Shown: positions 1 to 8,357 of the stretch, in pieces
Position numbering within the stretch: the first letter of the stretch is position 1
Layout of the letters: each line of letters opens with the position of its first letter
Assembly (NCBI RefSeq): GCF_003609635.1
Contig: NZ_MCIA01000001.1
Location: 284,906-348,905, forward strand
Reading direction: 5' to 3'
Length of the DNA stretch: 64,000 nt
DNA from: Lacrimispora algidixylanolytica
Lineage (GTDB): Bacteria > Bacillota > Clostridia > Lachnospirales > Lachnospiraceae
Made by a program: the position numbers and the translations under genes
Notes under the pieces: generated by a model
Seen by the model: the letters and a program-made list of their open reading frames with translations, nothing else
Databases searched by the model: none
What the model was told of the DNA's origin: nothing

Positions 1-11
1 AGATATTTACT

Positions 12-698
12 ATGAACAACAACGACAACAACTTTACCCCTTTGGATTTACAATCCTGGTCACGAGGCCAGATGTTTCATTACTTTACCCAAATGGCGCC
101 TACTGGGTTTTCACTAACAGTCCTTTTGGATATTACTATTATGAAAAAGGCATTGAAGGAACGTGAACTCAAATTTTATCCCGCTTATGTATGGTTAGTG
201 ACTTCAATACTAAATCAACATATTGAATTTAAAGTGGCACTAAAGGAGGATGTGCTTGGATATTGGGATACCCTTACTCCACTGTACCCAACTTTTCATG
301 ATGATAATAAAAGCATTTCCTTAGTGTGGACACCATACAACAAATCATTTATGGAGTTCTATCGTGGATATCTGGAGAATGAAAAGGAGTACGGGGATAA
401 TCGTGGGATCCTGGCCCAGCCCCTTCAAACACTCCCAGTAAACTGCTATACGGTATCATGTATCCCATGGATTGATTTTCAACATTTTTCCGTCCACAGT
501 TATGAAAGCAAGCCGTATTATTTTCCCTCCATTGAAGCTGGTAAATATACTACAAATGGGGAAATCAGTACAATGCCCATCTCCATAACGGTACACCATG
601 CTACTACGGATGGTTGGCATGTAAACTGCTTTTTTGAGGAATTGCAAATTTTAATAAATGAGCCTGAGAGATGGCTGGATGATGATTCCAAAAAATAA
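12..698 (+). CDS. cat: Type A chloramphenicol O-acetyltransferase
   Basis: It is predicted to transfer acetyl from acetyl-CoA to chloramphenicol in the cytoplasm. The 228-residue length is close to the family norm of about 215-220. The diagnostic C-terminal motif HHATTDGWH is present; by comparison with CAT-III, H196 is the catalytic base and D200 four residues later is the structural partner. The N-terminus (FTPLDLQSW...FHYF) also fits the family. Only 11 bases precede the ATG, so the promoter and ribosome site lie outside the window. Chromosomal CAT-like proteins exist in clostridia, so actual resistance is inferred, not shown. It is one of few plus-strand genes and converges on the next gene. 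Confidence 0.9.
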   Translation: MNNNDNNFTPLDLQSWSRGQMFHYFTQMAPTGFSLTVLLDITIMKKALKERELKFYPAYVWLVTSILNQHIEFKVALKEDVLGYWDTLTPLYPTFHDDNKSISLVWTPYNKSFMEFYRGYLENEKEYGDNRGILAQPLQTLPVNCYTVSCIPWIDFQHFSVHSYESKPYYFPSIEAGKYTTNGEISTMPISITVHHATTDGWHVNCFFEELQILINEPERWLDDDSKK

Positions 699-796
699 GG
701 AAAAAACAACTCACCCTCTCTTCAAAATAAGAAGATGTTACAAAATTAATTTGTGATGGCCGTCTATACATTAGGATTATATATATTACATGACAA

Positions 797-842
797 TACC
801 CCCATACAGGACTTTTATATTTCATTGTCCTATGTGGGGGTA
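797..842. terminator. Hairpin between convergent genes
   Basis: TACCCCCATACAGGAC pairs with GTCCTATGTGGGGGTA (16 bp, two central mismatches) between the ends of the convergent cat and EFR1 genes. There is no clear T-run on either side, so terminator function for both genes is inferred from position. Confidence 0.5.
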
Positions 843-925
843 GTATAAAACTGACCAAATCGTAGTTTTCTCACATCATTTTCTAGCATGACTATTTTTA
901 TTTTGCAACAGCACCTTTGCTTATA

Positions 926-1681
926 TTAAGCCTCCCTGCTATATTGGTATCTCCCCCGCTTTTCCGTCGATTTCCCGTACTGAACCGCTCTTTGCTTGCA
1001 TCCATGAATGCACTTTAGACAAAAGGTACAATCTCCGGTCCATACAGGTTTTCCGTTTACCATCTCTATCGTTTCACTGGGACACTGAGTTGCACACTTT
1101 GTGCACCCATTGCAGGACTCATTCACATGGAACTTTTTGCTGTGATCTGTTTTTCGATAGGCATATCCGGTGAGAGGTAATATAAAAGCAAGACTTCCCT
1201 TCGTTATTTGCTGAATATGTTCCCGTTTTTCAATGAAAGGGATGATTTGATCAATCTGAACTTCTGCTTTATCTAATAGTTCCTTTTGTTTATCCAGACT
1301 TATGATGTCATAACCAACCACATAGTTATCTACCATCTTTACTCCAAAAGCGCCGTTTAACTTTAACTTCTTTTCCTTTAGCAGTGCTTCCAGACGGTCC
1401 ATAACATTGCCGGCGGAAAAGCCAAATGTAGCAATGGCATACATATATTGATTCTCATATCCAGAGAAATGAAGTTGCTTTATAAAACGTTCCACCAACG
1501 TAGGAAGGGTGTACCAATACACCGGAAACACGAATCCAATGGTTTCCTGTTTGCCAATTTCATAGGTTATGCCCTCCTTTAACTTGGATTGAGTCATATA
1601 AATAAGGCGATCCCCTGTTTCTTTCGCCACCTTCTTGGCAACGTGTTTGGAATTACCAGTTCCACTAAAATAAAATATCAT
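926..1681 (-). CDS. EFR1-type flavodoxin/ferredoxin fusion protein (copy 1)
   Basis: Predicted cytoplasmic electron-transfer protein. An N-terminal flavodoxin fold opens with MIFYFSGTGNS, the FMN phosphate loop. The C-terminal third carries two [4Fe-4S] motifs, CNGCTKCATQC and CTFCLKCIHGC. The start at 1681 is chosen because AGGAAGGAG lies just upstream; an open frame continues to 1759 without a ribosome site and would overlap the MarR gene. The MarR regulator is immediately upstream in the same direction, so it probably controls this gene. A paralogue with the same layout and a similar C-terminus (STEKRGRY against KTEKRGQY) is at 15867-16634. Redox partner and substrate are unknown. Confidence 0.85.
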   Translation of the reverse strand: MIFYFSGTGNSKHVAKKVAKETGDRLIYMTQSKLKEGITYEIGKQETIGFVFPVYWYTLPTLVERFIKQLHFSGYENQYMYAIATFGFSAGNVMDRLEALLKEKKLKLNGAFGVKMVDNYVVGYDIISLDKQKELLDKAEVQIDQIIPFIEKREHIQQITKGSLAFILPLTGYAYRKTDHSKKFHVNESCNGCTKCATQCPSETIEMVNGKPVWTGDCTFCLKCIHGCKQRAVQYGKSTEKRGRYQYSREA

Positions 1682-1742
1682 CCTAATTCTCCTTCCTGTC
1701 ACCTCACGACCAATTGCAATCATCTCTCGTCTCTTCTTGTTC

Positions 1743-2192
1743 CTATTCCTTAGGTTCAACGGCTCTCTCCTCCAGCCTTTCCACTAACTTAGAGAAGATA
1801 CGTTCCATTATCAGAACCTCTTTTTCATCTTCTGCGATGTCTGTGATCATGTCCGACACCCATTGATAAACCGCCTGATCCCCTTGTAATATGCTGGATC
1901 CTTTTTTCGTCAGCTCAACATAAAATACTCTTTTGTCTTCTTCTGACTGCATCTTCTTTACCAGATCTAGGTTTTGAAGTTTTCGGATAATAACGGAAAC
2001 TGCCGGCTTTGTCAGGGACAGTTTATTTGCAATCTGTGTGAAATTGGGTTTTTGCAGGGAATGAATTACCAGCAAATAATAATAGTCATTATTTGAAAAT
2101 TTATTAACCTCATCTTCTTTCATAATTGTATTTAAATTCTGGATACATTCCTGCCATAACAAATTTACTAAGGAAGAAAGCTTTTCTTGCAT
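1743..2192 (-). CDS. MarR family transcriptional regulator
   Basis: A winged-helix repressor of about 149 residues. The DNA-binding core includes NFTQIANKLSLTKPAVS as helix-turn-helix and EEDKRVFYVELTKKG as the wing; the D-K-R wing signature is typical of MarR. The ATG at 2192 has GGGG spaced properly before it, while the frame runs four codons further to a TTG. It lies 61 bp upstream of the EFR1 gene and probably shares its transcript. Its ligand is unknown. An AT-only palindrome in its upstream region could be its operator. Confidence 0.88.
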   Translation of the reverse strand: MQEKLSSLVNLLWQECIQNLNTIMKEDEVNKFSNNDYYYLLVIHSLQKPNFTQIANKLSLTKPAVSVIIRKLQNLDLVKKMQSEEDKRVFYVELTKKGSSILQGDQAVYQWVSDMITDIAEDEKEVLIMERIFSKLVERLEERAVEPKE

Positions 2193-2225
2193 CTCATGCC
2201 CCAATCTTAAATATATTATTAAAAC

Positions 2226-2239
2226 AATTTAATTAAATT
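2226..2239. promoter_or_regulatory. Possible MarR operator palindrome
   Basis: AATTTAATTAAATT is a perfect 14-bp palindrome 34 bp upstream of the marR start. It is made only of A and T, so chance is a real alternative. Confidence 0.3.
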
Positions 2240-2261
2240 CTTTTAACTAATTTAACATAAT

Positions 2262-2286
2262 AAAAACGTGCTGTCAATAGCACGTT
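2262..2286 (-). terminator. Intrinsic terminator of the AlkD-like gene
   Basis: On the minus strand AACGTGCT, a 6-base loop and AGCACGTT are followed by TTTATTAT, 40 bp after the stop codon of the gene at 2326. Confidence 0.8.
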
Positions 2287-2325
2287 CCTATCTTAATATC
2301 TATCTCCTGGAATCACTTCCATTAA

Positions 2326-3033
2326 TTAGCATCTCACGTTTCTTCGTTTGAATCCTAGTCTATCTTTTTGAACTGCCTTTTGTATTTCAACGGAAGCGAC
2401 CGGCAGGTTATGTTTCCCTTTTCCATCGGATATCTCTATCATTCCAATGGCATGGGCCACTTCCACTGCCTTCTCATGCAAGGGAAGGTAGGAAACTCCT
2501 ATGGTCACTACAAATAGATTCATAGCATACTTGACTCGGTCTTCACTGGTGTGGATGGTTTTCTTCACAAGGTCCAGCATCTCACTAAGCTTGTCCTGAT
2601 CAAATTCCTCATCCTTACGATTTCCCAGCAGCCAGCAGTAGCAGCTATATCCCGCAGACCCGTATAATTCCCTTCCGTCTAAGATCCAACGGTCTGAAAC
2701 CTCCATTGCAAATTCAGTCTCTGCCAGACTTACCGCCACAATAAAATCGGAGATCATATAAAAATAAGCGCCTTCCATCCATCGGTCAAAATCAGCTTCT
2801 GTCATGGCCTTTACATCTGCGATCATTCCGGCAAGGTACATGGCATCGTAATTCCCAGTGGCATAAAGTTCTTCTGCTACTGCCTGATTCCCCTTAACCT
2901 TTTTAGCTATTGGCTTCATAGCTCCCGTAGCAACTCCAAAAAGTGGTTCGTGAGCTCCCTGCTGCAAATATGATTTTTTCGTTCTCTCAGAACCCAAGGC
3001 TTCCAATTCCTTTAATATCATTTCAACTTTCAC
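2326..3033 (-). CDS. DNA alkylation repair protein, AlkD-like
   Basis: A 235-residue all-helical HEAT-like repeat protein. AlkD-family enzymes excise positively charged alkylated bases such as 3-methyladenine without base flipping. The sequence fits the clostridial branch: N-terminal MILKELEALGSERTKKSY, then paired helices including YFMISDFIVAV and a W-rich middle, and a C-terminal basic tail (FKRRNVRC). The ATG at 3033 is preceded by AAAGGAG. It has its own terminator and is followed by marR in the same direction, so it seems monocistronic or coupled only to the GNAT gene 31 bp upstream. Some relatives lack shown glycosylase activity, so catalysis is inferred. Confidence 0.8.
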   Translation of the reverse strand: MKVEMILKELEALGSERTKKSYLQQGAHEPLFGVATGAMKPIAKKVKGNQAVAEELYATGNYDAMYLAGMIADVKAMTEADFDRWMEGAYFYMISDFIVAVSLAETEFAMEVSDRWILDGRELYGSAGYSCYCWLLGNRKDEEFDQDKLSEMLDLVKKTIHTSEDRVKYAMNLFVVTIGVSYLPLHEKAVEVAHAIGMIEISDGKGKHNLPVASVEIQKAVQKDRLGFKRRNVRC

Positions 3034-3064
3034 AGGAAACTCCTTTCTTTAACACACAGTTTGT

Positions 3065-3622
3065 CTACAAATCAGAGCGAAGAAGGGAATATACCTCCAG
3101 ATCAACGACTCCTTTGCCTTTCCAATATTGAGCCTGCCTTAAGATACCTTCTTTTTTGAATCCACTTTTCTGCAACACTCTTTGAGATCTCTCATTGGCA
3201 ACCATTACAAATGCCTGAATCCGGTTAATCATAACAGTTTCAAATAAATAATCCACCATTGCTTTCACAGCTTGCTTTGCAATTCCCTGGCCCCAGAAAC
3301 CTTCGTTTAGACGATAGCCAATGGTAATCATATTGACCTTATCATCATAATCAAACATTTCCGCCACTCCTATGATTTCATCTGGGGATTTGGCAAGGCA
3401 GATTCCTAAGAATATCACTTTTTTCTTATTGAAATCCCGTTCAAAATGACCAATCATATGTTCCACCGTGGCTTTATTCTTCTTCACATCTCCGGGGATA
3501 TACGTAAATATATTCTCATTGCTGTAAATCTCATACAATCCATCAAGATCCGATGCAACGATCTTTCTAAGTATCACTCCATCCGTAACCATGTACGGAA
3601 CCTTATCATAAGGATTACCCAT
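3065..3622 (-). CDS. GNAT acetyltransferase, RimJ/RimL type
   Basis: A 185-residue N-acetyltransferase. The acetyl-CoA binding loop is seen as FWGQGIAKQAVKAM, a Q/GxGxA-type motif, after the beta-strand IGYRLNEG. The late strand and helix VMVANERSQRVLQKSGF is the usual RimJ/RimL signature. It probably acetylates an amino group on a protein or small molecule; the substrate cannot be read. The start follows AAAGGAG, close before ATGGGTAATCC. The AlkD-like gene follows 31 bp later on the same strand, so the two may be co-transcribed. Confidence 0.85.
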   Translation of the reverse strand: MGNPYDKVPYMVTDGVILRKIVASDLDGLYEIYSNENIFTYIPGDVKKNKATVEHMIGHFERDFNKKKVIFLGICLAKSPDEIIGVAEMFDYDDKVNMITIGYRLNEGFWGQGIAKQAVKAMVDYLFETVMINRIQAFVMVANERSQRVLQKSGFKKEGILRQAQYWKGKGVVDLEVYSLLRSDL

Positions 3623-3671
3623 TTTTTACTCCTTTATTGATGAAACCCATAAATACAGATACTTTTTACAT

Positions 3672-4586
3672 TTATATTTTCATACAAGGCATATGAAAAT
3701 CAAGAATAAGCTGATCTGCACCATTTTCTGCAGGTTCGCAAAATCTGCTGACGGAATAATACTCCACCCAATAAAAATTGTCATAAAGCAGTTTATATCC
3801 ATTTTTCTGAACCATACCAGAAAGAAGGATATATGCGTTATTCACAATATCATCCAGATTCTTTGCCGCTATCTGAGCCTTTGCAATGGTTCCGCCCTTA
3901 ATAATTCTTCCAGTCATCCCTTTTGGAATAGGCGTTCCTACCTTAAAATACTTCCCCACAATATAAGTCTCTCCAAGCCCTGTATCATCTGCAAAATCAG
4001 TCATATACCCAACTCCAATACAGTCCTCCATGGAAACATAACGATCCTGATATTCGTGAAGTACCTGATCAAACCCCTGTTCCCAGAATATCCCCCACAA
4101 TTCTTTTGTGGTAACGCCATAATCTTTGCTGCTGATTCCAATGAGCAGCACATCCTGCATATCCTCATACTCCAGCTTTGCAATATCTGCCATCACTCTT
4201 TTTCCCTCCAGAACATAATATGTATCTTGATTGGTTAAGGAGAGAGGATTGGTCGCATGTTTCAGATATATATCATTTGTAATCAATACAGGCGGAATTG
4301 AAAAATGTTCTTTAAAGGCCCTTGTAAACGCAGAACTATTTTCGTATCCGCATTCCATTGCAACTTCGGTCACACTTTTATTCCCTCTAAGAAGCAGCTC
4401 TGCCGACAAGGTTAATTTTCTTTTCCGCACATATCCGGATATAGAGATATTGCAGATATAGGTGAATATCCGTTGATAAAGACCCAGTGGAATTCCCGTC
4501 AGCTTCGTGATTCTTTCATAATCCACGTTCATTATGTCCGCTTCCAGCATGTCTATGACCTTTTGAGTCTGATTCAATACTTCCAT
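3672..4586 (-). CDS. AraC-family regulator with GyrI-like effector domain
   Basis: A 304-residue regulator. Residues about 1-110 hold two AraC helix-turn-helix units; the second reads SVTEVAMECGYENSSAFTRAFKEHF, of which CGYxNSSAFTRAFK is diagnostic. Residues about 140-304 resemble GyrI/BmrR-type ligand-binding domains (YEDMQDVLLIGIS, then GWEYYSV-like strands near the end). This order, DNA-binding first and effector domain last, is the Rob/SoxS-GyrI arrangement, which usually senses cationic or hydrophobic toxicants and controls efflux. No efflux gene is adjacent, so its target is unknown. The ATG at 4586 follows AGGGAGGGATAAC. Confidence 0.88.
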   Translation of the reverse strand: MEVLNQTQKVIDMLEADIMNVDYERITKLTGIPLGLYQRIFTYICNISISGYVRKRKLTLSAELLLRGNKSVTEVAMECGYENSSAFTRAFKEHFSIPPVLITNDIYLKHATNPLSLTNQDTYYVLEGKRVMADIAKLEYEDMQDVLLIGISSKDYGVTTKELWGIFWEQGFDQVLHEYQDRYVSMEDCIGVGYMTDFADDTGLGETYIVGKYFKVGTPIPKGMTGRIIKGGTIAKAQIAAKNLDDIVNNAYILLSGMVQKNGYKLLYDNFYWVEYYSVSRFCEPAENGADQLILDFHMPCMKI

Positions 4587-4699
4587 TGTTATCCCTCCCT
4601 TCCTGTTTATTATGAGGCAGTTATTGTTTTTTTGCTTTCCATTCTTTGTACAGATTTTGCATGGTGGATGGGCATCATTTTATATCTTAGGCAATGGTT

Positions 4700-4978
4700 T
4701 TATTCTTCCAACAGATAATAATTCTCTTCATTTGCCTGTTCCATGGTTCTGATCTCAAAGGATTTGTATCCAGAGGCCATGAATGGATCCGCTTCTGCTA
4801 TTTTAGTCGCCTCCTCCAAATTCTCTGCCGTAATTACCACCATTCCTCCGGGATAATCCGTAAATGGCCCACAAAGCACAAGCTTTCCTTGGCTCTTTAA
4901 TTCTTTTAGATGCGCCACATGTTTCTTTACGACTTCCTCGTTTAGCGGCTTTAAATTTTTCATTAAGTATACGTACAT
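4700..4978 (-). CDS. YCII-domain protein
   Basis: A 92-residue protein of the YciI family, a ferredoxin-like fold that forms dimers. Family marks visible are KKHVAHLKELKSQGKL, the GPF strand after it, and ADPFMASG near the C-terminus, which carries the conserved Asp. The function of most members is unknown; some are reported as hydrolases or as domains in sigma-factor operons. The start at 4978 is preferred over an in-frame ATG at 4999 because AGGAG lies before the former and nothing before the latter. It stands alone upstream of the AraC gene. Confidence 0.85.
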   Translation of the reverse strand: MYVYLMKNLKPLNEEVVKKHVAHLKELKSQGKLVLCGPFTDYPGGMVVITAENLEEATKIAEADPFMASGYKSFEIRTMEQANEENYYLLEE

Positions 4979-5192
4979 AATTCTTATAACTCCTTTCATT
5001 TTTTAATAAACAACTTTATTCATTAAAGATAGATATCGTACTTCTTACTTGTTCCATCGCACCGACATACAACTTAGTACGCCCTATCAAATAAGAAAAT
5101 TAATATTAATATAATACCATATATTTCCTCCGAATTTAAAGAGGTTTTTATGGTGTATGGTAAGCTTTTTGTTACCTGGTGCAATCTAAATC

Positions 5193-5235
5193 AAAACAGG
5201 CAAGTAACCACTTTTCTTGATTACCTGCCTGTTTT
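5193..5235 (-). terminator. Terminator of the C39-like gene
   Basis: Minus-strand AAACAGGCA-GTAA pairs with TTAC-TGCCTGTTTT across a short loop 38 bp after the stop at 5273. It is a strong stem with a short T-run. Confidence 0.75.
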
Positions 5236-5272
5236 ATGAATTTTCCTTATGTTGTAAACCCAATAATTTTAA

Positions 5273-5875
5273 TTAGGAATAATTTACCATTACCATTCCA
5301 CCCTTTTTCTGGTAACCAGTTGCCCAAAGTTCCCGAAGAGAGATCCAGCGATATCCACCATAGGTGGCTGTTTTAACATAAAACTCACCATCCACTTCTT
5401 CGTATCCCACTAACATAAACCAATGCCATACGAGATCCTTAAAATTGACATTTTCATGACGAAGCAGCAAGTAAGGGATTGATATTCCCTGATCAATTTG
5501 TTGTTTTACGGCACGAATTGCTTCTGTAACAGGCGCATCTCCATGACATCCTGACAACTTGATTGTATGTTCTCCCACATCGTCTAAATAGTCATGAAAC
5601 CCAGCCATAAATATTTCCAAAGTATCGATTCCTTTGATACGGGGCCTGAGATAGGGCTTCATCTTGGCAGAGAACTTAATATAATCCTCTTTATTAAGTC
5701 CATGAACGTCATAGGGGTAAAGATGTTCTTTCTTGTGATGGAGTGCAGCATTGATGCAGACATCACACGCTGCTGCTGCCCCGCAGCCTCCCATATTCAT
5801 AATTGGGTCCCGAAACCAATCTTGACTTCCCCCAAATGCATTCTCTATTTTAAAATATGTTAATTCTTTCTTCAT
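5273..5875 (-). CDS. Putative C39-like papain-fold cysteine protease
   Basis: A 200-residue protein with no signal peptide, so cytoplasmic as read. I do not recognise a named family. The pattern fits a papain-like C39 fold: MGGCGAAAACDVC near the N-terminus would supply the catalytic Cys (C31) at a helix start. WHWFMLVGYEE would supply His (H151), followed by strands ending YGGYRWISLREL. The ATG at 5875 is chosen because GAGG precedes it; the frame begins four codons earlier. The gene is monocistronic with its own terminator. It could equally be an inactive member or a binding protein with the same fold. Confidence 0.55.
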   Translation of the reverse strand: MKKELTYFKIENAFGGSQDWFRDPIMNMGGCGAAAACDVCINAALHHKKEHLYPYDVHGLNKEDYIKFSAKMKPYLRPRIKGIDTLEIFMAGFHDYLDDVGEHTIKLSGCHGDAPVTEAIRAVKQQIDQGISIPYLLLRHENVNFKDLVWHWFMLVGYEEVDGEFYVKTATYGGYRWISLRELWATGYQKKGGMVMVNYS

Positions 5876-6026
5876 CCTTTTCCTCATTTCTTAAAACACT
5901 AAAATGATAGTTCCAGTTAAAATTTTGCAAGAAGCAGTTAGTACATGCTAATAACATTATACACCAGTTCAGATATAAATTTCAATCACACCAATCAGAT
6001 TACTATACCCTTTGGAAATGCAATCA

Positions 6027-6044
6027 TGTATATTACAATATACA
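6027..6044. promoter_or_regulatory. 18-bp palindrome upstream of the C39-like gene
   Basis: TGTATATT-AC-AATATACA has perfect 8-bp arms. It lies about 150 bp before the start of the C39-like gene and could be an operator; no regulator is adjacent. Confidence 0.35.
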
Positions 6045-6096
6045 CCATATCATAAAAATCGTTCAATGGTAAACTTTACCAAGGTTTCTTTACAAG

Positions 6097-6137
6097 AAAA
6101 AAGACAGAATATGACTTTCGCCATGATCCTGCCTTTT
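6097..6137 (-). terminator. Terminator of the glycosidase gene
   Basis: On the minus strand AAAAGGCAG and CTGTCTTTT flank an inner ATGGC-GAAA-GTCAT hairpin, followed by T6. Confidence 0.7.
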
Positions 6138-6223
6138 TATCCATTACTCTTCTTAACGATTAATTTTAGGAGCAAATAAGTGATTTTTCACTGCTGCACC
6201 AGCTCACCCCAGCCCTACTCAAA

Positions 6224-7966
6224 CTAAGGCGCTATAATCTGCCACTGCTGATTAGAACCATTGTTGCTGCTCCATTGAATTACATTACCGCCATCGGCAG
6301 TGGAGCCTTTTTCAACATCTAGGTACTTACCACTGTTTACATTAACCAGATTGTAATAACCGTTTCCTACGTCAACCAAATTCCATTTCTGGTTATTCTG
6401 ACCTTTGTCTGTCCATTGGATTACATCGGCTCCATCTTCAGTAGAACTTTTATAGACGTCCAGAGCCTTACCGCTGTTTGAATTGATGATCTTATATCCA
6501 TTGCCAGTATCCGTTAAGACCCATTTTTGATTTATATTGCCACTATAACCCCACTGGACTACATCGGCTCCGTCAGCGGTGGAACCGTTACTGACATCAA
6601 GAGCTTTTCCACTGCCTCTGTTGATCAGTTTATAAGTACCGCCGGATACGATTCCAGTATCTGGAACTGTGCCACTGCCTGGAGTGATATAGATGCGATA
6701 ACCGGAGCTTGCGTTACAGCCGGATAAGTTCACGGAAATCTGACCATTAACTACGGAATAATTGATATTTGACAGGACAGCCGGTCCATTTGATACCGTA
6801 TCCTTGCTCACCCAATCTATCTTTTCCACTTTAACTGAGGCAGTGGAACCAATAAAGGAAGGGATGTTCTTAAATGTGGTGTTAATCGTACCATCATTTT
6901 GTCCTCCGAAAATAAGGCTGATGTATTTTGCATTGGAATCAACGCAAGCTGCACCATCCACCAGGTTGCTATCATCATTTGGAGGAGTTACATAAACCAT
7001 TTTTCCGGACATATCTCCATACCACTTATAGAAAAACCAGCCTGCTCCTTTTTGAGAATTGGTTGCAAGAAGGCTACCCAGTCTTCCGGGAGTTGGTACG
7101 AACCACCAAGTGATGGAGGCGCTCTCTACCATATGGCGCTCAAATTTAGCAATAAAGCGAGCAGAAGAGCCAGGTTGTCCTTCTAGGTCATGATTGGGAT
7201 CACAATATTCATTGATGCTTAGAGGCAGTGTTCTAATTCCCAAAGATGATTCAAGCGCTCTGTAGGCTCTGATGTTTGGAGCAATCGTTTGAGGTCCTCC
7301 TGAGAGCTCATGCCAGCTCATAATGTCTGGCAAACAGTTATTGGCCTTACAAAAGGTCAGAAATTCTTTCATTTGACTATTGTTATAATAACTTTCACAT
7401 GGTCCTATAATCTTAGCTCCCGGATCGTTGGCCCGGATCACATCATAGGTCTGTTTCCACATATCATGAAAGCTTCCATTGGCTTTATTCCAGGTACCAC
7501 CCGGCTCATTCCAGATTTCATAGCCATAATAATTATCACGTCCTGAGGCTTTTTTATCCTTGATAAAGGATTTCACCTGGTCTAGCCAGCTAGTCATGCC
7601 CGGCCATTTATAAGGCCAGTTTGGAAGCATATCTGCCAGATCGATGGAAACCTTTGCACTTGGAATGGATTCCAGCCGTTTGGATACTAGGATTGCATCT
7701 CCATATGGATGTTGGTTTCCGTTCCCACCCCTGGCCGGATTCCTCATCACATATGGTTTTAATGGTGCTACTAGAGAGTTAACATCAGCCGGTATACTTT
7801 CTGTAATTCCATACAGAGAGCCATTGGCACAATGAGTTACATCTCGGAACACATTGTTGCAATCAACGGTTAGCGAATTTGCAGCCATTGCCGGTATTCC
7901 CGGTATCATGGATAAGATGAGCATGACACTGAGCAGCAAGGCAGCAGGCCTTTTAAACTTAATCAT
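6224..7966 (-). CDS. Secreted clan GH-A glycosidase with ricin-type lectin domain
   Basis: A 580-residue exported protein. A classic signal peptide (basic start, LLLSVMLILSM core, AMA-A cleavage site near residue 28) is followed by a TIM-barrel catalytic domain. YEIWNEPGG places the acid/base at E154, and LSINEYC places a candidate nucleophile at E253, the spacing expected in clan GH-A and closest to GH39-like enzymes. Residues about 440-580 form a ricin B beta-trefoil with three QxW repeats (INQKW, NNQKW, SNQQW), a carbohydrate-binding module. Substrate is not readable; plant xylan or arabinan is plausible. AGGAGG precedes the ATG. No neighbouring sugar transporter or regulator, so an orphan scavenging enzyme. 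Confidence 0.85.
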   Translation of the reverse strand: MIKFKRPAALLLSVMLILSMIPGIPAMAANSLTVDCNNVFRDVTHCANGSLYGITESIPADVNSLVAPLKPYVMRNPARGGNGNQHPYGDAILVSKRLESIPSAKVSIDLADMLPNWPYKWPGMTSWLDQVKSFIKDKKASGRDNYYGYEIWNEPGGTWNKANGSFHDMWKQTYDVIRANDPGAKIIGPCESYYNNSQMKEFLTFCKANNCLPDIMSWHELSGGPQTIAPNIRAYRALESSLGIRTLPLSINEYCDPNHDLEGQPGSSARFIAKFERHMVESASITWWFVPTPGRLGSLLATNSQKGAGWFFYKWYGDMSGKMVYVTPPNDDSNLVDGAACVDSNAKYISLIFGGQNDGTINTTFKNIPSFIGSTASVKVEKIDWVSKDTVSNGPAVLSNINYSVVNGQISVNLSGCNASSGYRIYITPGSGTVPDTGIVSGGTYKLINRGSGKALDVSNGSTADGADVVQWGYSGNINQKWVLTDTGNGYKIINSNSGKALDVYKSSTEDGADVIQWTDKGQNNQKWNLVDVGNGYYNLVNVNSGKYLDVEKGSTADGGNVIQWSSNNGSNQQWQIIAP

Positions 7967-8289
7967 ACGAATACCTCCTCAACTTTTGTTTAAATTGTCC
8001 CCTTAAACATATCTATCTATGAAAATATTGTTCCGCCTTTCTCTGTTTTACAGATTATCATTTCCTCCTTTCCTTGTGTCTTTATAACAAGCAGAACTAA
8101 TTTCATTCCCCCCTAATACCTCTTATGTCTTATTCTTTTTTTATCATAACATTATATTTGGTTAATTTGTATGGTTTTTTGTTAAATATATATGTGTAAA
8201 TGTTACTTTTTTACATGATTTAAACATTCCTCAATGGATAAAAACGTTTGATGTGCTCTATTTCTTTTTCCCAATCATCTTATGTAAAC
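7967..8289. other. Long AT-rich leader region of the glycosidase gene
   Basis: About 320 bp before the glycosidase start. It is AT-rich and holds no open frame I trust. Several AT-rich -10-like sequences occur near 8140-8200 but none has a convincing -35 partner. Confidence 0.5.
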
Positions 8290-8325
8290 AAAAAAGCGCC
8301 AAGGTATGAATCACCCTAAGCGCTT
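8290..8325 (-). terminator. Terminator of the rhlE-like helicase gene
   Basis: Minus-strand AAGCGC...GCGCTT stem with inner AGGGT/ACCTT pairing, followed by T6, 33 bp after the stop codon. Confidence 0.85.
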
Positions 8326-8357
8326 ATCATTTATAATAAATTTATCGAATCATCTCT

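Larger units (their letters stand above)
5876..6223. other. Intergenic region with palindrome and terminator
   Basis: About 350 bp without a gene. It holds the upstream region of the C39-like gene, an 18-bp palindrome at 6027-6044 and the terminator of the glycosidase gene at 6097-6137. I see no further coding potential. Confidence 0.7.

Noticed and set aside
3693-4238. A 181-codon plus-strand frame opposite the AraC gene
   Set aside because: Antisense shadow of a clear AraC/GyrI gene; Ile/Cys-rich composition and no ribosome site.
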